Part shown: one piece after another, positions 16,773-24,524 of the stretch
How positions within the stretch are numbered: position 1 is the stretch's first letter
Layout of the letters: each line of letters starts with the position of its first letter
DNA from: an uncultured Bacteroidota bacterium
Lineage (GTDB): Bacteria; Bacteroidota; Bacteroidia; JABEUT01
Direction: 5' to 3'
Assembly: GCA_903916255.1 (NCBI GenBank)
Contig: CAIWVW010000087.1
Coordinates: 1-45,715, forward strand
Length of the DNA: 45,715 nt
Program-made: the position numbers and the translations under genes
Notes under the pieces: model-generated
The model's input: only the letters and a program-made list of their open reading frames with translations
What the model was told of the DNA's origin: nothing
Databases searched by the model: none

Positions 16773-18272
16773 ATGAAACGTTTATATTTTTCAAAAATAT
16801 ATCTGCTGTTATTCTTATGCTTTGCAGCGCAGCACGCCTTTGCGCAAAACATCATACGGCAAGGCTTTAATGCTATTAATGTGCGGGAGTATGGCATTGC
16901 CTACAAAAACTTTACCGAGGCCGTTAAAACGCTTCCTGATTCCGCTACGGCCTATTATGGCCTGGGCCTGATGGAGGAATATTACCAGCTCGACACTAAC
17001 AAAGCCTTGCAATATTTTGATGTAGCTACCAAATTGAATCCAGGCTATGCATTGGCATTTAAAGAACTGGCCCGCATTAAATATAAAAAGCGGAATTATT
17101 ACAGCGCACTTACATACAGCAATCAGGCTATTGTATCGGACCCAAACAATGCCGGCGCCTATAATATCCGCGGAAAGACCTACAAAGCTATGGGCAGCTA
17201 TGATGAAGCGGTGTATGATTTTAACAAAGCCATTGACCTCAGCCCGAACTTTGCCGAGGCTTATCTGTATCGCGGCATTGCTGAAAAGGCATTGAAACAA
17301 TATGACTACGCCATGTCCGACATAAGCCGTTCAGTTGAGTTGCAACCCGCTTACTATAGTTACTATTTCGATGATGGCGAAAACTCGCCCGAACTGATGC
17401 ATGTGAATGATACTATCCGAATACAAATGGAGCGCAGGGCATATAACATGTATTATGTGCCTGTGAATATAGACGGAGTGAAAGAATGGTTCGTGCTTGA
17501 TTTTGGTTGCGATGGAATAAATATTCCCCAACGCATGAACGAAGAAATACAACGCAAAGGAACATTGGATAATGACCAGGATTTTTTGAAAAACTCGCAG
17601 AAATATGACATCACCACAAAAAATTATGATGTAAAAATGGTGAGCATTAAAACGCTGCGGTTGGGCAACCAGATTATGTTTAACGTACCTGTTTCAGTTT
17701 CACCGTCCAATAATGCAATGCCATTGCTGGGCATGGAAGTGTTCCGCAGGTTTGGCAAAGTTATAATCGACAACCAAACATTTATGCTGACCTTAATCCG
17801 CTATAAGAACAATTCGTATTCCGGAAATAGCAGGAACAAAAACAAATATTATACGCAACCCGCAGATAACACCTCGACTTTTGTTAATGCACGGGATATG
17901 CCCATAACCGTGAAGCAAAACAAATGCATGATGAAAGTTGAAATTAACGGCGAACCTACCGACATGATATTTGATACCGGGGCAGCCAGCTTTTGCGTTT
18001 CAGAAGATTTTATAAACTATTTAAAACTTCAGGGAAAAATTTCGGATGCCGATTATGTAAATGATACCCGCACCACCGGCGCAAGCGGAACTTCCGTTAC
18101 CGGCAGTTTTATCCATCTCAAATCGGTAAAATTAGGCGGCAAAGTTCTCACCGATGTAAATTCCTTGGTAATTCATACCGAATACAATGGTCTATTGCTG
18201 GGGGAAGCTGTTTTGCAAAAATTCAATAAAATTACGGTTGACTTCAGCTATAACCAAATCTCGTTCGAGTAA
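16773..18272 (+). CDS. TPR protein with two retropepsin/pepsin-like aspartic protease lobes
   Basis: A 499-residue exported protein. The signal peptide ends near residue 25 (HAFAQ). Three to four tetratricopeptide repeats span ~30-190 (AYYGLGLMEEYYQ, AYNIRGKTYKAMGSYDEA, AEAYLYRGIAEKALKQYDYA). Two aspartic-protease-like lobes follow. Lobe 1 has WFVLDFGCDGINI (Asp243) and ends in MPLLGMEVFRRFGKVIID. Lobe 2 has the intact active-site motif MIFDTGAASFCVS (Asp401) and ends in GLLLGEAVLQKFNKITVDF. Lobe 1 reads D-F-G rather than D-T/S-G. The protein may work as a single-chain pseudo-dimer or through lobe 2 only. It probably acts in the periplasm or at the surface. The gene stands alone; its 3' end faces the lipoprotein gene 12 bases away. 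Confidence 0.85.
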   Translation: MKRLYFSKIYLLLFLCFAAQHAFAQNIIRQGFNAINVREYGIAYKNFTEAVKTLPDSATAYYGLGLMEEYYQLDTNKALQYFDVATKLNPGYALAFKELARIKYKKRNYYSALTYSNQAIVSDPNNAGAYNIRGKTYKAMGSYDEAVYDFNKAIDLSPNFAEAYLYRGIAEKALKQYDYAMSDISRSVELQPAYYSYYFDDGENSPELMHVNDTIRIQMERRAYNMYYVPVNIDGVKEWFVLDFGCDGINIPQRMNEEIQRKGTLDNDQDFLKNSQKYDITTKNYDVKMVSIKTLRLGNQIMFNVPVSVSPSNNAMPLLGMEVFRRFGKVIIDNQTFMLTLIRYKNNSYSGNSRNKNKYYTQPADNTSTFVNARDMPITVKQNKCMMKVEINGEPTDMIFDTGAASFCVSEDFINYLKLQGKISDADYVNDTRTTGASGTSVTGSFIHLKSVKLGGKVLTDVNSLVIHTEYNGLLLGEAVLQKFNKITVDFSYNQISFE

Positions 18273-18284
18273 GGGAAAATGCGC

Positions 18285-19067
18285 TTAGTTGAACGTAATT
18301 TTCGCCGATAAGGGATAGTTAACAGAATTAATGTTGACCGATAAAGAACAAAAAGAAACTGTTGTTGAGCCGTTACTGTTTTGCGATATATAAACATAGC
18401 CGCCTTCATTAATTCCATATGAATTGAATCCGGAGTTTAAATTCAGTATTAAAGTGACGGCATATTTACTTGTACTGTTAGTAAAATCGATATTATTAAG
18501 TACATTGTATTCACCATTGGTAGGAACCTGATTAAAATAAATATCCAACGCATTGGAAAATCCAAAATCGGCTTCTACATAAAAAGAACCGTAAGGAGGA
18601 GAACCTCCCCACAAGATATCAGATGGTGTATAATTGCCCTGGAATTCTACGGTATTTTGAGGAATGCTGCATGGCGCCGAATCGGGTTTTGCAGTCGGGA
18701 CGGTAAACGCATACGATTTACTTACACCATAACCATATTGATTTGCAACAAAAGCTTCAAAGTAAAACGTACTGTCTTGATATGCCGGCAAAACAACTGA
18801 AAAGGTGGTGGCGGTGGAATACAATAATACCTGTCGCGATAATAAATCGAAGGTTGGTGTATTGCTGAAACTGAACCCTTCATATTCTATAGGTCCGGCG
18901 CCTTGCGAAGTAACAGTTGCGGTTACTAAAACAGAATCTACCATTCCATAAGCCGATACGGAATTAATCTGCACTGCGGGCAATGTTTCAGAGTATGGTT
19001 TGGAACAACCCCCTAATGCAACTAATGCAGGAATGAAGAACAAATATTTAATGTACGCTTTCCGCAT
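18285..19067 (-). CDS. Predicted lipoprotein, unnamed
   Basis: A 260-residue lipoprotein. The signal sequence ends in the lipobox ALGG-C (Cys21, within VALGGCSKPYS). Residues ~35-125 look like a fibronectin-III/Ig-type beta sandwich (VLVTATVTSQGAGPIEYEGF, FYFEAFVANQYGYG). Residues ~140-260 form a second beta-rich domain resembling small ligand-binding barrels. No catalytic motif is seen. Its start overlaps the stop of the upstream barrel gene by one base (TAATG), so the two are coupled and may form an outer-membrane pair. Confidence 0.7.
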   Translation of the reverse strand: MRKAYIKYLFFIPALVALGGCSKPYSETLPAVQINSVSAYGMVDSVLVTATVTSQGAGPIEYEGFSFSNTPTFDLLSRQVLLYSTATTFSVVLPAYQDSTFYFEAFVANQYGYGVSKSYAFTVPTAKPDSAPCSIPQNTVEFQGNYTPSDILWGGSPPYGSFYVEADFGFSNALDIYFNQVPTNGEYNVLNNIDFTNSTSKYAVTLILNLNSGFNSYGINEGGYVYISQNSNGSTTVSFCSLSVNINSVNYPLSAKITFN

Positions 19068-19684
19068 TATTCAAGAGAATATTGAAAACAGATAGACGTT
19101 TTATCATATTGCTGGGCATTAGCAGTACCCACAAAACTGAGGCTTCTGCCAAAAAAAGCCGAAAGGAAAAACTTATCGTTGATTTTATACTGTAATCCTA
19201 TTCTGGGAACAATGGAAATTAACCAGTAATCTTCTCCGTTGTCGCTGGACAGTTCTAACGTCTCCGCATAATCGTCCTCTGAAATCTGGATGCCCGAAAA
19301 ATTAAGGTCGCATCCAATTACAGGTGAAAATTTTTTTGTTGGCATCAGCTTCAAATCATTGGTAATGCCGAATGAGAGTTCTTCAAAGGAGTGAATTACC
19401 GAATATCCCGGACAAAGGGCATTATTGGGCCCGCCCACACCGTATGTATTGTGAAAAGTATCTTGCGTGGCAGATAAACTGAAATAGCCTATGGATGCTC
19501 CGAAAGAATAATAACTGTCCGCTTCCCCATATTTGCCTACAATTTCAAAACTTACTCCGGGTTTCAACAAATAGGAATAATATCCCGTAGGAGCCACCAA
19601 TGATAGCTGTGCCCCTATTTGCGCACGCAGCGCAGAAAAGGAGAAAGACAAAAATGCAAGTAGTGAAAACGCTGTCTTTTTCAT
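19067..19684 (-). CDS. Outer-membrane beta-barrel (porin-like) protein
   Basis: A 205-residue protein with a signal peptide at 1-21 (LLAFLSFSFSALRAQ). Alternating strands follow (QLSLVAPTGYYSYLL, YYSFGASIGYFSLSA, LSFGITNDLKLMPTKKF, FFLSAFFGRSLSFVG) and it ends ICFQYSLE. The size fits the eight-stranded PorT/OmpA-like barrels common in Bacteroidota, although the C-terminus is not aromatic. It is the first gene of a two-gene operon with the overlapping lipoprotein. Confidence 0.72.
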   Translation of the reverse strand: MKKTAFSLLAFLSFSFSALRAQIGAQLSLVAPTGYYSYLLKPGVSFEIVGKYGEADSYYSFGASIGYFSLSATQDTFHNTYGVGGPNNALCPGYSVIHSFEELSFGITNDLKLMPTKKFSPVIGCDLNFSGIQISEDDYAETLELSSDNGEDYWLISIVPRIGLQYKINDKFFLSAFFGRSLSFVGTANAQQYDKTSICFQYSLE

Positions 19685-19698
19685 CAGGTAGTTGGGTA

Positions 19699-19706
19699 CA
19701 AATGTA
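19699..19706 (-). promoter_or_regulatory. Bacteroidota-type -7 promoter element
   Basis: On the minus strand TACATTTG matches TAnnTTTG and lies 14 bases before the ATG at 19684. Confidence 0.5.
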
Positions 19707-19776
19707 GAAAAATATCAATTACCTTACTAATTGATACAAAGTTATTTGCATTATCTCCGGAAAATTAAAACCCTAC

Positions 19777-22263
19777 TTAATTAGCAAACGTGTTTTTCTT
19801 ATTCAGCAGTGTAACCACCTTTGTATAGAGTGTTTTACTGTTGAATGGCTTTGAAATATAATCGTTCATGCCGGCGCTGTAACATTTCTGTTCTTCGCTG
19901 GCCATAACGTTTGCAGTCATAGCTATGATGGGGATATTGCGCTTGGGCGCGGGCATTTTGGTGCGTATCATCTGGGTGGCTTCATAGCCATTCATTTCGG
20001 GCAGTTGAATATCCATCAGCACAATGTCGAAATCATTATACTCCATAAGTTTAAGAGCTACAAGGCCGTTTTCGGCCACCTCAAATTTCCAGCCCCATTT
20101 GCCTAATATCTTTTTAATAAGTAATTGGTTTATGGCATTATCCTCCACAACCAATACCTTAACATCTTTAATGGTAAACGTCATTTCCTTTTCCGGAATT
20201 GGCGGGTTAATCGGGTCAGTCGATTTATTTCCCTTGCCATAGGTTATCCTGTAATTAAAGCAGGAACCTTCGCCCTCAGCACTGGTAACTGAAATGCTTC
20301 CACCCTGCAAATCGGCCAACTGTTTTACAATCGCCAGTCCGAGTCCGGTGCCTCCGTATTTGCGTGCGGTAGCATTATCTGCCTGAATAAAGGCATCGAA
20401 AATTGAAGAGAGTTTATCCTGTGAAATTCCGATACCGGTATCCTTCACCGAAAACTCGAGTTCCACATTGGTGTTGCGGTCAGTTAGTTTTCTTACAATA
20501 ATACTCACGTAGCCCTTTTCTGTAAATTTAAGGCTGTTAGAAACCAGATTTATTAATACCTGTGTTAAACGTGTGGGGTCGCCAATTAAATTATTGGGCA
20601 CGTTTTTATCCACCGTGGATGATAGCTGCAAACCCTTTTCCATAGCCTTTGGCAGCATCAGCTCAATACAGTTGGAAATAATACTTGTGAGTTTAAATTC
20701 CTTTTCCTCTATCGGCAATTTGCCGGAATGCATCCGTGAGAAGTCGAGAATATCATTGATAATAACAAGTAAATTATCGCCCGATGTTTTAATGGCATCC
20801 GTGCATTGGCTTTGTTCGGGCGTTAACGGGGTTTTAATAAGCACATCCGTAAAGCCCAATATGGCATTCATCGGCGTTCTAATCTCATGGCTCATGTTTG
20901 CCAAAAACTGTTCGCCCACTTTCCTTGCTATTTCGGCACTTTCTGCCCTTTCCTTTTCCTGGCGCAGTTGTTCGTCTGCACGTTTCTTTTCAGTAACATC
21001 CCTGATAATGGAAATGGTTTGGTTCCTTCCTTCCAGAAAGAAATTCTTTACACGGTACTCCACTACAATCCTTTCGCCGTCGCGCCTCAATACTTCAATT
21101 TCGCCTGCCCCCAGGCCCTTTTCGGCAGCCGTTTTTTCCCTGTCGCCATCGGCATGAATCGGGTTTCCTTCTTCGGTTATAATATTTAAAAATGCGGGCA
21201 AAGCTGAAAGTTCATCGCGGGAGTAGCCCGAAATTTTACAAACGGCATCATTCACATAAATAATTTTTTTGCCTTCTGTAATACATACCCCTTCGCCCAA
21301 CTCACTCTGCGTTTTCAACATGGTTTCATACAAACCTTTTTGTTTGTTCAGCGCATCTTCCATCAGTTTCTGTTCCTCATTCCTTTTCTTTAATTCCCCC
21401 GCTGTACCACTAAAGTTATCATTTATTTTTTGAAAGTTATCGGTAATGGTATTCAGCGCAATTGCCAATTGGCCCGCTTCATCATTAGAATTTACGCTGG
21501 CCCTGTAAGTAAAATCCATTTTGGCAATTTTTTGTGCTATGCGTACCAAATCTTTCACTCCCTTACCGGTGCGCGAGCCTTGTGAAAGCACCACTATAAA
21601 CACCAATATCCAAACCGTAAGCGCCAAGGAGCCCATAATGATGAACATTAACTGCTCGATATCGCGCGAACTTTCCTGCAATGTGAATGAAAAATTATCT
21701 TCCATTACATTCAGGTTTTCGTTCAAAAGATAAATATCGTCCAACGTTTTATTGGCTTCCTTGCTCGAAACTTTGCTTGATGTAACCTGCGTGTGCAACT
21801 TGTTTCCCAAATCCTGCAACTGCATAATATACCCATCGCCAAGTTCCCAGATGCTCATCATTTTATTCATGTTGCTCACTTTCCGAAAACGGGTGAGCAG
21901 GGTAATAACCCCGTCAATTTCGCCGGGATGAATCTGGCCTTCGATGAACCCTTGTTTTGCCGCATTCAAATCCGGGTTTGGGGCCACTAATGCCATTCTT
22001 GCTTTACGGTCACCTAAGGGAATAGCCAGTTTTTCCTGGAACTGCTTAAACTCATCTTCGTCTTGTGTGAACCCGTAATTATTCAACCTGTAAACAGCAT
22101 CGCGCTCGGCCTTTGCCCACAGGCCTTCTGCTCCTATAAGCACCCTTTCTGATGACAGGGTTTGTTTCAAAAAGAAAAGGGCCGATAACTCGACAACTAT
22201 TAAAACAGCCATGGAGGTTATCAGAAAAACCAATCTTTTTTTACCGGAAGTACTATTTGCCAT
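19777..22263 (-). CDS. Hybrid sensor histidine kinase/response regulator
   Basis: An 828-residue membrane kinase. Order: TM1 ~11-33; an extracytoplasmic helical sensor ~34-204; TM2 ~205-226; HAMP ~230-282; coiled coil ~285-315; PAS ~316-425 (ITEGKKIIYVNDAVCKISGY); HisKA with H-box FLANMSHEIRTPMNA (His459); HATPase with N-box NLVSNSLKF, DTGIGIS and GGTGLGLA (~550-670); receiver ~700-828 with phospho-acceptor Asp751 in VLMDIQLPEMNGYE. All catalytic boxes are intact. There is no C-terminal DNA-binding or HPt domain, so the output must pass to another protein. No partner regulator lies nearby. The signal is unknown; the sensor is of a four-helix CHASE3-like type. Confidence 0.92.
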   Translation of the reverse strand: MANSTSGKKRLVFLITSMAVLIVVELSALFFLKQTLSSERVLIGAEGLWAKAERDAVYRLNNYGFTQDEDEFKQFQEKLAIPLGDRKARMALVAPNPDLNAAKQGFIEGQIHPGEIDGVITLLTRFRKVSNMNKMMSIWELGDGYIMQLQDLGNKLHTQVTSSKVSSKEANKTLDDIYLLNENLNVMEDNFSFTLQESSRDIEQLMFIIMGSLALTVWILVFIVVLSQGSRTGKGVKDLVRIAQKIAKMDFTYRASVNSNDEAGQLAIALNTITDNFQKINDNFSGTAGELKKRNEEQKLMEDALNKQKGLYETMLKTQSELGEGVCITEGKKIIYVNDAVCKISGYSRDELSALPAFLNIITEEGNPIHADGDREKTAAEKGLGAGEIEVLRRDGERIVVEYRVKNFFLEGRNQTISIIRDVTEKKRADEQLRQEKERAESAEIARKVGEQFLANMSHEIRTPMNAILGFTDVLIKTPLTPEQSQCTDAIKTSGDNLLVIINDILDFSRMHSGKLPIEEKEFKLTSIISNCIELMLPKAMEKGLQLSSTVDKNVPNNLIGDPTRLTQVLINLVSNSLKFTEKGYVSIIVRKLTDRNTNVELEFSVKDTGIGISQDKLSSIFDAFIQADNATARKYGGTGLGLAIVKQLADLQGGSISVTSAEGEGSCFNYRITYGKGNKSTDPINPPIPEKEMTFTIKDVKVLVVEDNAINQLLIKKILGKWGWKFEVAENGLVALKLMEYNDFDIVLMDIQLPEMNGYEATQMIRTKMPAPKRNIPIIAMTANVMASEEQKCYSAGMNDYISKPFNSKTLYTKVVTLLNKKNTFAN

Positions 22264-22353
22264 CTATATCAAAGACATTATTTCAAAATTATAAAAAACA
22301 CCCATCATTTCAATCTAACAGGGGATTGAAACTTTGGATATAAAAGCATTACA

Positions 22354-22382
22354 TATTGATAAAATTACACCATTTATCAATA
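22354..22382. promoter_or_regulatory. Perfect 10-base palindrome, possible operator
   Basis: TATTGATAAA (22354-22363) and TTTATCAATA (22373-22382) are perfect inverted arms around a 9-base spacer. They lie 91 bases upstream of the kinase start in an AT-rich gap between kinase and nadK (22264-22519) that holds no gene. Geometry suits a dimeric regulator site, but it may be chance in AT-rich DNA. Confidence 0.35.
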
Positions 22383-22519
22383 CAATGACTTTTATTATAC
22401 TCCTTTTATAGTAAAAAGTTACTTACTAAAGGGTTTCCCTAAAATAAAATGTCCGGTGACAGATTGGTAATCAGCACTAATATTCGTAATTATAGTGCCG
22501 CTTGTGAAACCCCCAATAG

Positions 22520-23398
22520 CTATTCGTTCCGCAAGTCTTTGCCCCAGTTCAGTTTGGTTCTAAGGGTTTTGGCAAAGCTATAGTCGGGTAACTGAATCAA
22601 TTTAACCCCAAATGATTCCTTTTTGATTACCAGTTCCTTTTGGCTGTCCATAGGAACCGAGCGGGAATCAAGCGACACTAAATAGGTAGGGTTGCGGCCT
22701 TCCACTTTCAGGGTGATGGTGCAACTGTCGGGAATTACAACCGGCCTCACGTTCAGGTTATGCGGGGCAATGGGGGTAATAATAAAACTGGAATCTTCGG
22801 GTAGTAAAATAGGCCCGCTGCAACTTAAGGAATACGCCGTAGAGCCTGTAGGAGTAGCAATAATCAACCCATCGGCCCAATAGGAATTCAGGAATTCGCC
22901 ATTGATATAGGTATGTATGGTAACCATGGTTGAGGTATCCTTGCGCTGCACACAGACCTCATTAAGAGCATAATTATTTTTACCAAAAACAGGAGTTTCT
23001 GTTTCTATACTTAGTAGCGAACGGCTCTGGATAGTGAATTTTTTCTCTTTCAACGCCGTAATTGCCGGTTCAATATCCCCTTTCGGGACCAATGATAAAA
23101 AACCCAGTTTACCGGTATTTATACCAAGCACCGGAATACCAGCTTTCACTATATATGGCAAACTTTCCAAAAAGGTTCCATCGCCACCGATGCTGACTAA
23201 ATAATCCACCGATTTATCGGTCAGTTCAGAAGAAAAAGTGGTGCAATTTGCAGGGAACTTGATTTGATTTTTCAGCGAATCGTAATACACCTGATGCACG
23301 GTGTATTCAATACCCAATACATCCAACTGGGCGAATATTTTTTTCGCCTCTTCACAACGGTTATTTTGGGATGGCCTCCCATATATGGCTATTCGCAT
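22520..23398 (-). CDS. nadK: NAD kinase
   Basis: A 292-residue cytoplasmic enzyme that phosphorylates NAD to NADP. The nucleotide-binding GGDGT motif is at residues 71-75 (VSIGGDGTFLESL). The substrate-binding NE motif follows in ALNEVCVQR near 147-149, and the diagnostic TPTGSTAYSLSCSGPIL is near 180-196. Length is normal for the family. The ATG at 23398 gives MRIAIYGRP; the longer frame start at 23407 falls within the -7 promoter motif, so the transcript is probably leaderless or nearly so. Confidence 0.95.
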   Translation of the reverse strand: MRIAIYGRPSQNNRCEEAKKIFAQLDVLGIEYTVHQVYYDSLKNQIKFPANCTTFSSELTDKSVDYLVSIGGDGTFLESLPYIVKAGIPVLGINTGKLGFLSLVPKGDIEPAITALKEKKFTIQSRSLLSIETETPVFGKNNYALNEVCVQRKDTSTMVTIHTYINGEFLNSYWADGLIIATPTGSTAYSLSCSGPILLPEDSSFIITPIAPHNLNVRPVVIPDSCTITLKVEGRNPTYLVSLDSRSVPMDSQKELVIKKESFGVKLIQLPDYSFAKTLRTKLNWGKDLRNE

Positions 23399-23404
23399 AA
23401 GCGT

Positions 23405-23412
23405 CAAAGGTA
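23405..23412 (-). promoter_or_regulatory. Bacteroidota-type -7 promoter element, near-leaderless nadK
   Basis: On the minus strand TACCTTTG matches TAnnTTTG and ends only 6 bases before the nadK ATG, implying a leader of zero to a few bases. Confidence 0.5.
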
Positions 23413-23431
23413 AGAAAACTGCAGTTATAAG

Positions 23432-23894
23432 TTATGAGTTATAAGTTATGACCTTTAGCGCTTGCCTGAAAACTACCTCACATCAATGATAAGAGGAACT
23501 TTAAACATTACTCGCACAGGCTTATTATTTTGCATTCCGGGTTGCCACTTGGGCATTTTCTTAACACATCGTACAACAGCAGAATCAACTGCAGGCATAG
23601 AGGGGCGAATTATTTTTACAGAAGAAACACTACCATCTTTTTCTACAATAAAACTGACAAATGCACTAGTATTGATTGCTTCTGAATCAACTTTAATATC
23701 AGGGAATTTCATGTTATCATAAATATAAGCACCAACATTGGTAAAGAAAGTTGGCATTTGCTGAACCACTGTATAAATGGAATCGTTGTTTTGGGCCTTG
23801 AGGAAATTTAATGAAAAGATTAGAAGGAGTATAGAAAAGAATGATTTCATAAGCTAAAGATACTAAAAATATGGAACGAACTTATAACTCATAA
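23432..23894. repeat. 16-base inverted repeats flanking the small TonB-domain gene
   Basis: TTATGAGTTATAAGTT at 23432-23447 pairs perfectly with AACTTATAACTCATAA at 23879-23894. The arms bracket the gene at 23473-23850. A related sequence (ATAACTCATAACTTA) lies before clpP near 13170, so this is a dispersed simple motif rather than a unique structure. Confidence 0.6.
23473..23850 (-). CDS. Small secreted TonB C-terminal-domain protein
   Basis: A 125-residue protein with a cleavable-looking signal peptide (residues 1-19, ending LNFLKAQ) and a single TonB C-terminal domain at ~40-125. The domain shows SFIVEKDGSVSSVKIIRPS, AVVRCVKKMPKWQPGMQNN and the closing PVRVMFKVPLIIDV. Proper TonB carries a membrane anchor and a Pro-rich spacer; both are missing. 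It therefore probably does not transduce energy by itself and may be a free periplasmic version of the domain. No ExbB/D or receptor gene is near. Confidence 0.82.
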   Translation of the reverse strand: MKSFFSILLLIFSLNFLKAQNNDSIYTVVQQMPTFFTNVGAYIYDNMKFPDIKVDSEAINTSAFVSFIVEKDGSVSSVKIIRPSMPAVDSAVVRCVKKMPKWQPGMQNNKPVRVMFKVPLIIDVR

Positions 23895-23911
23895 TTCATA
23901 ACTATTTTTCC

Positions 23912-23919
23912 TATCTTTG
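23912..23919 (+). promoter_or_regulatory. Bacteroidota-type -7 promoter element
   Basis: TATCTTTG matches TAnnTTTG and ends 16 bases before the ATG at 23936. Confidence 0.5.
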
Positions 23920-23935
23920 TCTAAACCCTCCTACT

Positions 23936-24340
23936 ATGAAAAAACTCTTTCTTCTTCTACCCGTAATTGCAATAGCCTGTTTCGGTTGCGGCAAAGTGGA
24001 CCAAAGCAAAGCCAAAGTATTGGTGGAAAACCTTATCCATACGATTGACAGTGGCGATTATGCAAACACCAACAAATTTTATACCGATGAGTTTAATGCC
24101 GGGGAATCTATAGATGTGCGCAGCCAAAAATATAAGGATTTGAAAGATGCTTTTGGAAATTTAACATCCCTCGAATGCATTTCCACCAAAGATTCAACCG
24201 ACCCTGAAGACCGCCCGATAGTAATGCTAATGTATAAGGTAAAGCATACAAAAATGACCTCGCTGGAGGCATATAGCGTTGTTTCCCAAAATGGCGATTA
24301 TAAAGTAGAGTCGCAGGATATCAGGCAGGAGAAACTTTAG
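23936..24340 (+). CDS. Small lipoprotein, DUF4878/NTF2-like
   Basis: A 134-residue lipoprotein. The signal sequence ends in AIACFGC with lipobox Cys18. The mature part has an NTF2-like alpha+beta layout: helix AKVLVENLIHTIDSGDYANT, then FYTDEFNAG, then strands around ECISTKD, PIVMLMYKVKHTKM and YKVESQDIRQ. This resembles DUF4878-type lipoproteins, which have no known activity. The gene is monocistronic and is followed by a long palindromic repeat. Confidence 0.7.
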   Translation: MKKLFLLLPVIAIACFGCGKVDQSKAKVLVENLIHTIDSGDYANTNKFYTDEFNAGESIDVRSQKYKDLKDAFGNLTSLECISTKDSTDPEDRPIVMLMYKVKHTKMTSLEAYSVVSQNGDYKVESQDIRQEKL

Positions 24341-24358
24341 ATGCAATAGAATACTATA

Positions 24359-24459
24359 GAACGCGGATGACGCGGATTGCTTAAGATTAAATAAGATTTC
24401 CATTGTTTCCAAATGTTTTTATCCGCGTTTATCATAAGCAATCCGCGTCATCCGCGTTC
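24359..24459. repeat. Long palindromic repeat with perfect 25-base arms
   Basis: The arm at 24359-24383 (GAACGCGGATGACGCGGATT and on to GCTTA) is perfectly inverted at 24435-24459, with a 51-base centre. The arm itself holds a GCGGATGACGCGGAT tandem and is GC-rich against its AT-rich surroundings. A short CAATAG lies on both sides (24344-24349 and 24460-24465), a weak hint of a target duplication. It separates the lipoprotein gene from the HU-SPOR promoter. Confidence 0.85.
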
Positions 24460-24502
24460 CAATAGTTCCAATCTTTTTTGCAGCCAATTCATGGATTTTG
24501 TA

Positions 24503-24510
24503 TAACTTTG
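24503..24510 (+). promoter_or_regulatory. Bacteroidota-type -7 promoter element
   Basis: TAACTTTG matches TAnnTTTG, with TTTG at 24477-24480 as a possible -33 box (22-base spacer). It ends 14 bases before the ATG at 24525 and excludes the upstream TTG at 24498. Confidence 0.55.
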
Positions 24511-24524
24511 GTCATTCGTTTAAA

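Noticed and set aside
22319-22332. AGGGGATTGAAAC, resembling the 3' end of some CRISPR repeats
   Set aside because: It occurs once, with no regularly spaced copies and no cas genes in the window.
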